A stretch of DNA of 64,000 bases from Deltaproteobacteria bacterium (GTDB taxonomy: Bacteria; Desulfobacterota; Desulfobulbia; Desulfobulbales; Desulfurivibrionaceae), in assembly GCA_013349295.1 (NCBI GenBank), contig DUZW01000010.1, positions 1 to 64,000 of the forward strand, written 5' to 3'. Under the pieces are notes generated by a model. It did no database searches and was not told where the DNA came from. It saw nothing but the letters and a program-made list of their open reading frames with translations. Position 1 is the stretch's first letter. Each line of letters starts with the position of its first letter. Made by a program: the position numbers and the translations under genes. This document shows positions 9,211 through 18,133 of this stretch, piece by piece.

Positions 9211-9951
9211 TCAAGACCTTACTATGCGCAACAACTCCCTCTCCCGCAGGCGCACATACTGGAGAAGCATTTCTTCTTCTCCCTTGCTAAGGTCAAAAAA
9301 AATGCCATAGCAATATTTTTTATTGTTTCCCCGGGTTACCCGCATTACTTTTGCCTTACCGATGTTCATGTAGATGCCGGCACTCACCCCGGTTCCAGTG
9401 CCGGGAAAAAACACCGCCAGATCAAGAAGAATATCCCCTGGCTCAAGAGGAGAATACCTGTCCGTGCATACGAACATTCCGTTGGCGCTGACATCAACAA
9501 CCTGAAACCCTTGGCATATTTCGTTGTTATGCGTGAACATAACCGTGCTGCCGCCGGGCACGCCCACCCGATAGTCCGACCGGCGCTGCAGGCGGAACAG
9601 GGTTGAGGGAAATTCGGTAAAGATACTGCTTTCGGTGGTGTGCGTCACCTGAACCCGCACCTCGTTCCAGACCATGGTTTCGTCCTTGAACAGTACATGG
9701 ATAACCTCCCGGGTTCCGGGCCAGTCAAGAGGCTTGTCAATCTCAAGCATCCGGTCATCGTATTTGACGATAACCGTCTTGGGGGACTGATAGCCTGTAT
9801 GCACCAGAGAAACGAGCTCCCTTTTTTCCCGCAACCGGTCAAGGGCCATCAGGATCAGCTCATGGGAGTCGGTGGATTGCGTCCCGTTTTCCAGGGTTAC
9901 CCACTGCTCTGACCTTTTTCCAGCACTGCGTTTACGTTTAAAAATAGTCAT
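9211..9951 (-). CDS. PilZ-domain protein with YcgR-like N-terminal domain
   Basis: 246 residues from MTIFKRKRSAGK. The N-terminal half (about 20-120) resembles the YcgR/flagellar-brake fold. The C-terminal PilZ domain has a RRSDYRVGVP segment (RxxxR c-di-GMP motif) and DVSANGMFVCTD (the D/NxSxxG motif), so c-di-GMP binding is expected. The longer ORF-track start (10074) would read antisense through the neighbouring small gene and is rejected. Only 29 bases separate this start from that of the divergent gene at 9981. It probably couples c-di-GMP to motility or another output, but no flagellar genes are in the window. Confidence 0.85.
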   Translation of the reverse strand: MTIFKRKRSAGKRSEQWVTLENGTQSTDSHELILMALDRLREKRELVSLVHTGYQSPKTVIVKYDDRMLEIDKPLDWPGTREVIHVLFKDETMVWNEVRVQVTHTTESSIFTEFPSTLFRLQRRSDYRVGVPGGSTVMFTHNNEICQGFQVVDVSANGMFVCTDRYSPLEPGDILLDLAVFFPGTGTGVSAGIYMNIGKAKVMRVTRGNNKKYCYGIFFDLSKGEEEMLLQYVRLRERELLRIVRS

Positions 9952-9980
9952 TTTGAAAACCCAACTTACCGGAAACAGCC

Positions 9981-10226
9981 ATGAAGACCAAAAAGACCCG
10001 CTCCGCCCCCCTGACGGCAGACAACATCTGCTTTGGCCTGAACCGTGAAACAGATGAGCGTTCCCTGGCGGCATTCCTGCAACGATTCGCCGAACCAGCC
10101 TTCATGCAAACCCTCATTCCCCGTCTGGAAAAAGAAGAAATCACCTCGCTTCTTGATTTTCTTTCCCGCCTGATGCATAAGCATTGCAGCGAGAAAGAAT
10201 ACCATCGCCTTTTTCTCAAGGATTGA
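9981..10226 (+). CDS. Small unknown protein, 81 residues
   Basis: No family recognised. It is mostly helical in appearance, with a basic N-terminus (MKTKKTRSAP) and an amphipathic middle (RSLAAFLQRFAEPAFMQTL). A predicted helix-turn-helix-sized stretch, KEEITSLLDFLSRLMHKHC, comes near the end. There is no signal peptide or membrane segment. GGAAA lies upstream of the ATG. It is divergent from the PilZ gene with a 29-base gap, so the two promoters must overlap or lie inside the opposite genes. Coding status is supported by the clean frame and spacing but not by homology. Confidence 0.6.
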   Translation: MKTKKTRSAPLTADNICFGLNRETDERSLAAFLQRFAEPAFMQTLIPRLEKEEITSLLDFLSRLMHKHCSEKEYHRLFLKD

Positions 10227-10375
10227 CGGTGTCGTTGAAATTCCGACCTTCTGCGTCATGATCGCAGCGAAATTGTATAGAGCACCAAAACGGGACACTG
10301 GACTCTTTATGGGTCAACCGATCAACTTATCATTTTATACTCATAAAACAGCATACCATCAAGGAGAGCGCACAG

Positions 10376-12160
10376 GTGAGCCATAATATTATTAAAGATC
10401 TCCGGGCCTTTCTCGAAATACTGCGCAGAGAAGATTCCCTGCTTGAAGTCTCCGCCCCTGTTGACCCGTATCTGGAGATCCCCGAGATCCATCGACGGGT
10501 GATTGCCCAAGGCGGCCCGGCCCTGCTGTTCACCAATGTCAAAGGCAGCTCTTTTCCGGTAGTCACCAACCTCTTCGGCACTGCCCGCAGACTTGAACTG
10601 GCCTTTGGCCGACGCCCCCAGCAGTTCGTGAACGATCTGGTCAGAACCGCCGAGACCCTTATGCCTCCAAGCCTGGGCAAGATCTGGGAGATACGCTCCC
10701 TGCTTGGCCAGGCCACCAAGGTCGGCCTGAAAAATATTTCGGCGAACAAGGCCCCCATCCTGGAGGTCTGCCAGACTCCGGCCCGGCTGGGCGAGCTGCC
10801 CCTGCTCACCTCCTGGGCCACGGACGGCGGCGCCTTTGTCACTCTGCCCCTGGTCTACACCGAACACCCGGACGGCCATGGCCACAATCTGGGCATGTAC
10901 CGCATCCAACGCTACGATGACAGCACCACCGGCATCCACTGGCAGATCCACAAGGGCGGCGGCTACCATTACCATGCCGCGGAACGCCGCAACGAATCCC
11001 TGCCCATGACCCTTTTCATCGGGGGGCCGCCGGCCCTGATGCTCGCCGCCATCGCCCCCTTGCCGGAAAACATCCCGGAGCTGATGCTGGCCTCCCTCTT
11101 GCTCGGTGAAAAGCTGCCCATGACCTGCGATCCCGCAGGCGGCCATCCTCTGGTGGCCCACGCCGAATTCGCGGCCAAGGGCTTTGTCCCCCCCCATATG
11201 CGACGCCCCGAAGGCCCCTTTGGCGACCATTACGGCTACAATTCGCTCACCCACGACTACCCGGTTTTCAAAGTGGAACGGCTCTACCATCGCCGCGACG
11301 CCATCTATCCGGCCACGGTGGTGGGCCGCCCCCGGCAGGAAGATTTTTACATCGGCGACTTCCTTCAGGATCTCCTGTCCCCGCTCTTTCCGCTGGTGAT
11401 GAACGGGGTGCGCCAGCTCAAGACCTTTGGCGAGACCGGCTTCCACTGCCTGGCTGCGGCCAAGGTCACCAACCGCTATCCTCGCGAGGCCTTTGCCTCC
11501 GGCCTTCGCATTCTGGGCGAAGGCCAGCTCTCGCTCACCAAATTTCTGATCCTGACCGATGGCGATCTTGAGGTAACGGACTTCAAAAAGCTGTGGGTCC
11601 ATGTACTGGAGCGGATCGACTGGCAAACCGATCTTTTCGTCTTTGCCAATGTCTCCCAGGACACCTTGGATTACACCGGCCCCTCGGTAAACAATGGCTC
11701 CAAGGCCATGATGATGGGACTCGGCAAGGAACCACGCCGCATCCTGCCGGAGACCTTTCATGGCGAACTGCCCCAGGGCTGCGACCACGCCAGGGTTTTT
11801 CTTCCCGGCACTCTGGTGGTTCAGGGGGAGGGCTTTGCCCATCGGCAGGATCTTCCCGCCCGCCTGGCCCACTGCCCGGCACTGGCTGACTGGCAGGTGG
11901 TTGTGCTGGCTGATGATGCCCAAGCTGCCACGGAAAATCTCCAGGAATTTCTCTGGACCGTTTTCACCCGTTTCGAACCGGCGGCGGATATCCATGCGGC
12001 CGCAACCGAACTCCGCCGCTTCCATCCCGGACTGACCGCACCCATCATCTTTGACTGCCGCCTGAAACCTTGGTACCCTGAGGTTCTTGAGGTGGACGAA
12101 AAAACCAGGCGTCTGGTGGACGACAAGATCAACGACATCCTGCCGTCCCGCCACCGCTAA
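10376..12160 (+). CDS. UbiD family prenylated-FMN-dependent decarboxylase
   Basis: 594 residues with a GTG start after AAGGAG. UbiD enzymes decarboxylate aromatic or alpha,beta-unsaturated acids using prenylated FMN made by a UbiX partner. Family motifs include GGYHYHAAERRNESLPM, FIGGPPALMLAAIAPLPENIPE and EGPFGDHYGYNS. Length and style fit the members used in menaquinone synthesis (octaprenyl hydroxybenzoate- or dihydroxynaphthoate-type substrates), so a quinone role is plausible in this anaerobe. No ubiX is next to it, and the substrate cannot be read from sequence. It is a single-gene unit, with a repeat (12247-12293) downstream. Confidence 0.9.
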   Translation: MSHNIIKDLRAFLEILRREDSLLEVSAPVDPYLEIPEIHRRVIAQGGPALLFTNVKGSSFPVVTNLFGTARRLELAFGRRPQQFVNDLVRTAETLMPPSLGKIWEIRSLLGQATKVGLKNISANKAPILEVCQTPARLGELPLLTSWATDGGAFVTLPLVYTEHPDGHGHNLGMYRIQRYDDSTTGIHWQIHKGGGYHYHAAERRNESLPMTLFIGGPPALMLAAIAPLPENIPELMLASLLLGEKLPMTCDPAGGHPLVAHAEFAAKGFVPPHMRRPEGPFGDHYGYNSLTHDYPVFKVERLYHRRDAIYPATVVGRPRQEDFYIGDFLQDLLSPLFPLVMNGVRQLKTFGETGFHCLAAAKVTNRYPREAFASGLRILGEGQLSLTKFLILTDGDLEVTDFKKLWVHVLERIDWQTDLFVFANVSQDTLDYTGPSVNNGSKAMMMGLGKEPRRILPETFHGELPQGCDHARVFLPGTLVVQGEGFAHRQDLPARLAHCPALADWQVVVLADDAQAATENLQEFLWTVFTRFEPAADIHAAATELRRFHPGLTAPIIFDCRLKPWYPEVLEVDEKTRRLVDDKINDILPSRHR

Positions 12161-12246
12161 AGGGAGAAATTTTACACCATCTTTCTCTTAAAGATTGACG
12201 ATCCTTCTGCCGAATAGCTATTGTGTAAGCAGGGCGATCAATTCAG

Positions 12247-12293
12247 GAACCGTCACAAAATAATCAGTCCTTTTTACTGTTTCGTTACGGTTC
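12247..12293. repeat. Short inverted repeat, family 2 (GAACCGTCACAAAATA hairpin)
   Basis: GAACCGTCACAAAATA (12247-12262) pairs with TGTTTCGTTACGGTTC (12278-12293), 14 of 16 positions, with a 15-base loop. It lies in the intergenic space after ubiD and resembles the repeat at 8623-8672 (GGAGCCGTCACGAAAT). It may act as a bidirectional terminator or be a short mobile repeat; there is no T-run directly after the arms. Confidence 0.6.
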
Positions 12294-12326
12294 GTTATGC
12301 CATAAGGGCGAATCATGGGGGTGTTC

Positions 12327-12761
12327 ATGAAGATCACAGCGATTACTCCTGGCCAGCAGGATGCATCAACCATCGGCAAGAGTTCCGCCTCGACCACGGG
12401 AACCTCTTTTCAGGATATTCTTGCCCACGAACTGGCAGCAGCCAAAACTCCGGCCACCACAGCCACGACCGCCACGGTCGCCACAGCACAGATCCCAGCG
12501 CCTCTCCGACTGGATGGGCTTACCCTGACCGAAGACACCATCAACACCCTGGAAAAATTCAGCGCCGCCTTGGGCAACCCTTCTTTTTCCGCCCAAGATC
12601 TTGAACCCTTTGCCTCAGCCCTTGAAGATGAAACTGCCGCCCTGGTAAATTTAAAAAATCAGCTCCCGGAAAACAATCCGCTTTCAGCCTTGCTTGAGCG
12701 GGTAGCCACCGCCTCCTATGTCGAAGCCGCCAAACTAAGACGCGGCGACTACCATGCCTGA
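12327..12761 (+). CDS. Unknown protein, 144 residues, Ala/Thr-rich N-terminus
   Basis: No family recognised. The first 55 residues are low-complexity (many Ala, Thr, Ser). The second half is charged and helical (LTEDTINTLEKFSAALGN, LEDETAALVNLKNQLPENN). The size and layout (disordered start, helical end, MKITAI opening) recall small flagellar hook-length or FlgN-type accessory proteins, but that is only an impression. ATG 12327 is chosen over 12315 because GGGGG sits five bases upstream of it. It is probably transcribed with rluB downstream, though 93 bases separate them. Confidence 0.6.
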   Translation: MKITAITPGQQDASTIGKSSASTTGTSFQDILAHELAAAKTPATTATTATVATAQIPAPLRLDGLTLTEDTINTLEKFSAALGNPSFSAQDLEPFASALEDETAALVNLKNQLPENNPLSALLERVATASYVEAAKLRRGDYHA

Positions 12762-12854
12762 TTCGCCGTTGCTCCGCACTGAACACACTACCCGTATGAG
12801 CCTGCCTCCTCACCAACTCGCGCCCGCGCGCGTCTGATCCCTTAGTACATTTCC

Positions 12855-13568
12855 ATGCCCGAAGAACGGCTGCAAAAAATTTTGGCCAAGGCCGGTATCG
12901 CCTCCCGGCGCAATGCAGAAGAACTGATTCGCCAAGGAAAAGTGACGGTGGACGGCAAGGTCGTCACCGAAATGGGCTGCCGGGTTGACCCGGACACGCA
13001 GAGTATAACCTTTGAAGGGCGCCCCGTGCGCCTTGAAGAAGAAAAGATCTACCTCCTGCTGAATAAGCCCCGGGGCTATGTCACGACCATGCACGATCCG
13101 CAGGGCAGGCCCATTGTCTCCTCACTGCTCACCGGTATCACCGGCAGGGTCTTTCCCGTGGGGCGCCTTGATTTTGACACTGAAGGCGCACTCATTCTGA
13201 CCAATGACGGAGATTTTGCCGAACGCATTCTCCACCCGCGTTTTGAAATAGAACGCACATATCTGACCACGGTGCGCGGCCTGCCGTCCCGGGAAAAAAT
13301 CCGCCTGCTTGAAGAAGGACTTGAGCTTGAAGGAAAAAAAACATGGCCGGCCAAGGTAAGCATCATTGCCAAGGAAGCAGCGACAACCACCTTGGAAATT
13401 ACCATCCACGAAGGCAGAAAACGGCAGGTCCGCAACATGTTCCAAGCCATCGACCATCGGGTTCTCACGCTCAAGCGCATCGCCTACGGTGGGCTGCGGC
13501 TTGGCGCCTTGCCGACCGGCAAATACCGACATCTCACCCCTGCGGATCTAGCACTTATTTTCTCTTAA
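12855..13568 (+). CDS. rluB: Pseudouridine synthase RluB/RsuA family
   Basis: 237 residues. An N-terminal S4 RNA-binding domain (RLQKILAKAGIASRRNAEELI) is followed by the RsuA/RluB catalytic domain. The catalytic aspartate is in GRLDFDTEGALILTNDG, and the family closes with HEGRKRQVRNMFQAIDHRV. RluB converts U2605 (E. coli numbering) of 23S rRNA. RluB is favoured over RsuA because of length and the LLNKPRGYVTTMHDPQGR segment, but RluE/F-type paralogues cannot be excluded. The HU/IHF gene follows after 99 bases. Confidence 0.93.
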   Translation: MPEERLQKILAKAGIASRRNAEELIRQGKVTVDGKVVTEMGCRVDPDTQSITFEGRPVRLEEEKIYLLLNKPRGYVTTMHDPQGRPIVSSLLTGITGRVFPVGRLDFDTEGALILTNDGDFAERILHPRFEIERTYLTTVRGLPSREKIRLLEEGLELEGKKTWPAKVSIIAKEAATTTLEITIHEGRKRQVRNMFQAIDHRVLTLKRIAYGGLRLGALPTGKYRHLTPADLALIFS

Positions 13569-13667
13569 AAAAATCTTCTTTACAATTGGGGACTTAGCTG
13601 TTTAAGATGTTTTAATCCCTTGTATTTAATATTGTTTTTTTCAAAGGCAGCACATCGGAGAAGGACG

Positions 13668-13952
13668 ATGAACAAATCGGAGTTGATCGAAGCACTTGCT
13701 GAAGAGATGCATGTTCCCTTGCGGGACGCGAGTTCAGCCGTGACCACCATCCTTGACGCCATGGCCGATGCCTTGGCAAATGGCGAGAGCATAGAGATCC
13801 GTGGCTTTGGCAGTTTTGTGGTCAAGGAGTACGATTCATATTTTGGTCGCAATCCGAAAACCGGAGAGAAAATCAAGGTCAAGCCCAAAAAACTGCCCTT
13901 TTTCAAGGTCGGCAAGGAACTGAAAGAACAGGTAAACGAGTCGGCCGATTAA
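13668..13952 (+). CDS. HU/IHF family DNA-binding protein
   Basis: 94 residues from MNKSELIEALAEEM; the longer track start at 13620 is 16 codons of non-family sequence. The nucleoid-protein body is complete, with helix 1-2, then the signature GFGSFVVKEYDSYFGRNPKTGEKI, the DNA arm ending in KVKPKKLPFFKVGKELKEQV. It bends DNA as a dimer. IHF-alpha, IHF-beta and HU cannot be separated by eye, although the RNPKTGE arm is common to all. A good Shine-Dalgarno (GAGAAGGACG) precedes the ATG. Such a protein could assist the sigma-54 promoter at 26 kb. Confidence 0.93.
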   Translation: MNKSELIEALAEEMHVPLRDASSAVTTILDAMADALANGESIEIRGFGSFVVKEYDSYFGRNPKTGEKIKVKPKKLPFFKVGKELKEQVNESAD

Positions 13953-14056
13953 GAGCCGCAACGGATTTCCTTTCTGTTTTTTTGCCCTTTTTTCTACGGC
14001 ACCCAAACCGTTAACAGTGCCGCCGTTGCTTCTTGCGCTTATTCTTTCAGAACGAC

Positions 14057-15418
14057 TCAATCAGACCCTTCGCCTGTAGTGCCGTCTACAATCTCGCCGA
14101 CGAGATCATAGGGGTGGGCTTCAGTGATCAGAACATCCACAATATCGCCCGGATTACAAACGCCGGCAGTGATATAGACACAACCATCTATCTCCGGGGC
14201 CTGAAACCTGGTCCGCCCTTCCAGCAAGAGATCGGTTTCCCGACTCCAGCCCTCGACCAGCACCTTTTCCACCCTGCCGACCATTGCCTGATTTCTGGCA
14301 AGGGAGATCCCGCGCTGCAACTCCATGAGCCGCTGACGACGTTCGCTTTTCTCCTCTTCGTCACAGTGCCCAGAGAAATTGTAGGCGGCACAACCCTCTT
14401 CGTTTGAATAAGCAAAGATTCCAACATGGTCCAGTTGCTGCGTTTGCATGAACTCAGCAAGCAACCGCACATCTTCTTCGGTTTCACCGGGAAAACCCAC
14501 CATAAATGTGGTCCGAATGGCTGCCTGAGGAAGAATCGAACGAATCCTCGCAAGGAGCGCATCGATCTTCTGGCGGCCATAGGGCCGGTTCATGCCCTTC
14601 AGTACCCGATCCGACACATGCTGAAGGGGAATATCAAGATAAGGTACAATCCGGGGATTGGCAGCCATGAACTCGAGAAGCTCGGCACTTACCCGGGTGG
14701 GATACAGATAGAGCAAACGGAACCAGGGGATGTCAGTCGCGCTCAGCAGGGCGCGCAACAGTTCCACCAAATGGGGGGCTCCAGCGCCAAGATCATGGCC
14801 ATAGGCAGTAAGATCCTGAGCTACAAGGGTCACCTCCCGCACCCCATTTTCCGCAAGCATCCCAACCTCGTTCACCAGATCTTCAAGGCTTCGGCTGCGA
14901 AGATCACCTCGCAACGATGGAATCATACAATAGGCACACCGGTTGGAGCATCCCTCGGTCACCTTCATATAGGCCCGGTGCGCCGGGGAAGAAAGACGCC
15001 GCGGCAAGGTACTGTCCAAAAGAAAAGTGGGGGGGGCGAGGTGTATTGGGGTCTCTTTTGCCTGGGCAAGCTCCTGCAATCTGCTGACGATGTCCTGGGT
15101 CCCTTCGGTGCCGATGAAAAGATCGACCTCGGGAAGCTCATTGGCAAGTTCGCCGCCATAGCGTTGCACCATGCACCCGACCACTACCACTTTTTTTTCA
15201 GGCCAGCGCTCTTTCAGCTCAGCCAAGGCCAGGATCTCCTGGATCCCTTCTTCCACAGCGGACTGGATAAAACCGCAGGTATTCACCAACAGCAGATCAG
15301 CCTCTTCCGCTTCGTCACAGGGCACGTAACCGGCCTCGACAAGCAGGCCGAGCATGAGCTCCGTATCCACCAAGTTTTTAGGACAGCCAAGACTGACAGT
15401 AAAAAAGGTACGCATCAT
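14057..15418 (-). CDS. rimO: Ribosomal protein S12 methylthiotransferase RimO
   Basis: 453 residues. RimO is a radical SAM enzyme that adds a methylthio group to the conserved Asp of ribosomal protein S12. The N-terminal UPF0004 domain has its three cluster cysteines (SLGCPKNLVDTE, VNTCGFI, VVGCMVQRYG). The radical SAM CX3CX2C motif is GCSNRCAYCMIPSLRG, and a TRAM domain is at the C-terminus (about 375-445). SLGCPKNLVDTE is typical of RimO rather than MiaB. The nucleoside phosphorylase gene upstream ends 16 bases before the start. Confidence 0.97.
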   Translation of the reverse strand: MMRTFFTVSLGCPKNLVDTELMLGLLVEAGYVPCDEAEEADLLLVNTCGFIQSAVEEGIQEILALAELKERWPEKKVVVVGCMVQRYGGELANELPEVDLFIGTEGTQDIVSRLQELAQAKETPIHLAPPTFLLDSTLPRRLSSPAHRAYMKVTEGCSNRCAYCMIPSLRGDLRSRSLEDLVNEVGMLAENGVREVTLVAQDLTAYGHDLGAGAPHLVELLRALLSATDIPWFRLLYLYPTRVSAELLEFMAANPRIVPYLDIPLQHVSDRVLKGMNRPYGRQKIDALLARIRSILPQAAIRTTFMVGFPGETEEDVRLLAEFMQTQQLDHVGIFAYSNEEGCAAYNFSGHCDEEEKSERRQRLMELQRGISLARNQAMVGRVEKVLVEGWSRETDLLLEGRTRFQAPEIDGCVYITAGVCNPGDIVDVLITEAHPYDLVGEIVDGTTGEGSD

Positions 15419-15433
15419 CGCCTCAATAATTTT

Positions 15434-16162
15434 TTATTCAGCAGCCAGTGCACCGACACATCGCACAAGGTCTGCCACCAATCCATGTGAACGCTTGCGA
15501 AATTCCTTGCTTTGAAAAGCAGGTTGCCAGGAATCCTGCCATAACAGGTCCGAAACCATCATCACCGCAGCAAGCTCAACCTGCCGAAAAGCCGCAACTT
15601 GAATGAGCGCGGAATATTCCATGTCAACAGCGAGGATTCCCTCTCCGCCATAACGGACAACTTTTTCCCTGGTCTCGCGATACAGGGCATCGGTGGTCCA
15701 AAGCGGCCCCTCCCTGAGCTCTTTGCCGGTATCGACGAAAAAATCCTTCAGCGCCTTGCGCAATCGCGGAGAAGATTCGATTACACCCGTCAGGGGGTAA
15801 TGGTCGGAGGTTCCCTCCTCGCTGATGGCCCAGGTCGGCAAGACCAGTTCGCCCAGGCCGAGATTTGGTTGGAGCGAACCGCACCAGCCGCAGACAATGA
15901 TCCTGCCGGCTCCGAGAGCAATAAGCTTTTCAAGACAGATCACCGCCATGGGCGCGCCAACCGCAGGTCCGGCCCAGAATATGGCAGGAGAAGTTTGGGC
16001 GAGATAGAGATTGCTGTGAAAAAGAAAATGCCGGCTCCAACCCTCCTGTCCAAAGATCCGCGCAGCGTGGCAGGCCTCGGAAGGATTCACCAGCAAAACC
16101 CCGCAAGCAGGGAGCTGCGGTTCGTTCTTGCCACGGCTGGGATGGACAACTACTTCGCTCAT
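15434..16162 (-). CDS. Nucleoside phosphorylase (PNP/UDP family 1)
   Basis: 242 residues from MSEVVVHPSRGKNEP; the longer ORF start overlaps the atpE terminator and is not favoured. Family motifs are AGPAVGAPMAVICLEKLIALGA, the core VCGWCGSLQPNLGLGELVLP and the C-terminal VDMEYSALIQVA (base/ribose-binding region). These enzymes cleave nucleosides with phosphate. It is most like uridine phosphorylase or a related 'phosphorylase-like' group, but the substrate is not resolvable here. The gene lies 16 bases upstream of rimO and probably forms an operon with it. Confidence 0.85.
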   Translation of the reverse strand: MSEVVVHPSRGKNEPQLPACGVLLVNPSEACHAARIFGQEGWSRHFLFHSNLYLAQTSPAIFWAGPAVGAPMAVICLEKLIALGAGRIIVCGWCGSLQPNLGLGELVLPTWAISEEGTSDHYPLTGVIESSPRLRKALKDFFVDTGKELREGPLWTTDALYRETREKVVRYGGEGILAVDMEYSALIQVAAFRQVELAAVMMVSDLLWQDSWQPAFQSKEFRKRSHGLVADLVRCVGALAAE

Positions 16163-16187
16163 GACCGGAGTACCCCAGAAAACGGAA

Positions 16188-16221
16188 AAAGGCCGCAAGG
16201 GGGAAAACCCCTGCGGCCTTA
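16188..16221 (-). terminator. Rho-independent terminator of the F0 operon
   Basis: The reverse strand reads AAGGCCGCAGGGG, a short T-rich loop, then CCCCTTGCGGCCTTTTT. This is a strong GC stem with a T tail just after the atpE stop and before the phosphorylase gene. Confidence 0.9.
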
Positions 16222-16245
16222 CAAACCTAAAATAACGTGATCAGC

Positions 16246-16659
<414 letters not shown>

Positions 16660-17382
16660 TTAATGGGCATGTTCCATGGCTGCGGAGAAATAAAGGATCG
16701 ACAGCAACAGAAAAACCAGCGCCTGGACAATGGAAACAAACACGCCCAGGCAAAGAATCGGCAGCGGGGCGAAATACGCTCCGGCCAGCATGAACAGGAT
16801 GCCCAACAGGGTCTCCTTGGCCATGATGTTGCCGAAAAGACGAATGGAAAGAGAAAGAATACGAGCAAAATGACTGATAAGCTCAATGGGAAGCATGAGG
16901 GGAATCAACCAGGGAATGGGTCCGAGGAAATGCTTAATATATCCGATGCCATGAAACTTCACCCCCAAAATATGGGTGGTAAAGAAGACAATCAGGGTGC
17001 AGGCCAAGGTAATGTTGAGGTTGGAGGTCGGAGACATGAAACCCGGCATGAGGCCGATCATGTTGGCCACCAAAATATAGAGCGCAAAGGTGGCGAGCAT
17101 GGGGAACATCATCCTTGCCCCTTCCTTGCCCATGTTATCCGCCATGAAACCCTCAAGGCCGCCGATGATGACCTCCCAAAAATTCTGACCCTTACCCGGC
17201 ACCAAGGACATCGTGCCCAGTGTCAGCTTGGGGACAACAATCAGAAAAAGCATGACCAACCAAGTGTAGGTCATGTGCGGAGAAACCAGCTTGGCCAGAA
17301 GCGTGTCCCCAACGGGACCATGGGGAACAGGCAACCCCAGACCTTGCAAAATCAGCGAGATAAACAGTATTGGATGTTCCAT
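16660..17382 (-). CDS. atpB: ATP synthase F0 subunit a
   Basis: 240 residues, five to six membrane helices. The proton-channel arginine lies in SLSIRLFGNIMAKE and the helix before it has PIELISHFARILS. The C-terminal helix FVSIVQALVFLLLSILYFSAAMEHAH is standard. It sits between atpI and atpE; the F1 genes are not in the window, as in other Desulfobacterota where F0 and F1 operons are separate. Confidence 0.97.
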   Translation of the reverse strand: MEHPILFISLILQGLGLPVPHGPVGDTLLAKLVSPHMTYTWLVMLFLIVVPKLTLGTMSLVPGKGQNFWEVIIGGLEGFMADNMGKEGARMMFPMLATFALYILVANMIGLMPGFMSPTSNLNITLACTLIVFFTTHILGVKFHGIGYIKHFLGPIPWLIPLMLPIELISHFARILSLSIRLFGNIMAKETLLGILFMLAGAYFAPLPILCLGVFVSIVQALVFLLLSILYFSAAMEHAH

Positions 17383-17407
17383 GGACCGTGCGAGCCTCCT
17401 TGACCTT

Positions 17408-17812
17408 TTATAACTTTAACGAATAAATACTTTTGGCTGCGACCATGACGGCAAGCCCAATTCCCAAGAGAACGGTGGACAGGCCAACCAGCAGAGCGAG
17501 GGTGTGAACCTTCTGAAACCTGATCAGAAGAAAGAGAACACCCACGACCACGGACAGACGCAGATAATATCGCATAAAGAACAACGGCTTGACCGCCTCA
17601 AGCGGCCCGCCCAACAACCTGACCAGATCCCTTTTCAAAAAAAGGAAACTCAGGTTCGCGATCGCTCCGCCGATAAAAACGGAGAAGGCATGATAACCTG
17701 AAAATCCAAGCCAACCCACTCCGGTAAGCACCAGCAGCAACAGCCAGTTATAAACCAAGACCTTTCCGAGCGACACCTCACCCGGCGATACCGGAGAACC
17801 ACTGGCCGTCAT
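17408..17812 (-). CDS. atpI: ATP synthase subunit I-like membrane protein
   Basis: 134 residues with four hydrophobic segments (VYNWLLLLVLTGVGWLGF, AFSVFIGGAIANLSFLFL, LRLSVVVGVLFLLIRF, LALLVGLSTVLLGIGLAVMV). Position and topology match AtpI, thought to help c-ring assembly or Mg2+ supply. The start codon overlaps the atpZ stop (TGATG), so the two are translationally coupled. Confidence 0.85.
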   Translation of the reverse strand: MTASGSPVSPGEVSLGKVLVYNWLLLLVLTGVGWLGFSGYHAFSVFIGGAIANLSFLFLKRDLVRLLGGPLEAVKPLFFMRYYLRLSVVVGVLFLLIRFQKVHTLALLVGLSTVLLGIGLAVMVAAKSIYSLKL

Positions 17813-18036
17813 CAGAGATCCTTTCTGCTGGCCACGTCGTACAGATTTTTGAAGGCCGCCCCCACCCCGAACCCAAGAAAAATCAGAGTCAGCCAGGGCG
17901 AGGTTTTACCGGCAAACACCTTATGATCCAGATAATAGCCGACCCCGACTCCTATAAAAATGGAGAAGGCCACGGACATGCCGATGGTGCTGAATTGGGC
18001 CAGCAACCGCAGTGCATCCTTACGGTTACCGGACAT
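17812..18036 (-). CDS. atpZ: AtpZ/AtpI family small membrane protein
   Basis: 74 residues with two membrane helices (FSTIGMSVAFSIFIGVGVGYYLDHK and SPWLTLIFLGFGVGAAFKNLY). The GYYLDHK...TSPWLT...GFGVGAAFKNLY pattern is the AtpZ signature; in other bacteria this protein and AtpI form a Mg2+/Ca2+-related accessory complex of F0. First gene of the F0 operon, overlapping atpI by one base. Confidence 0.9.
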   Translation of the reverse strand: MSGNRKDALRLLAQFSTIGMSVAFSIFIGVGVGYYLDHKVFAGKTSPWLTLIFLGFGVGAAFKNLYDVASRKDL

Positions 18037-18133
18037 CTTCAGTCCCTGTTCCGCTGTCCGGACAAAGAAACCATCGGTTTACGACCGATAGGATTACTAT
18101 CATTGCATCCCCCCAAAGTCAACGGCTTTTTTC

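Noticed and set aside
10322-12154. 610-residue minus-strand ORF over ubiD
   Set aside because: Antisense to a clear UbiD protein; the long open frame results from GC-rich codon bias in the real gene.
12559-13094. Possible minus-strand genes over the 12327 gene and the start of rluB
   Set aside because: Low-complexity or His/Gly-rich translations without motifs; the plus-strand genes explain the DNA.
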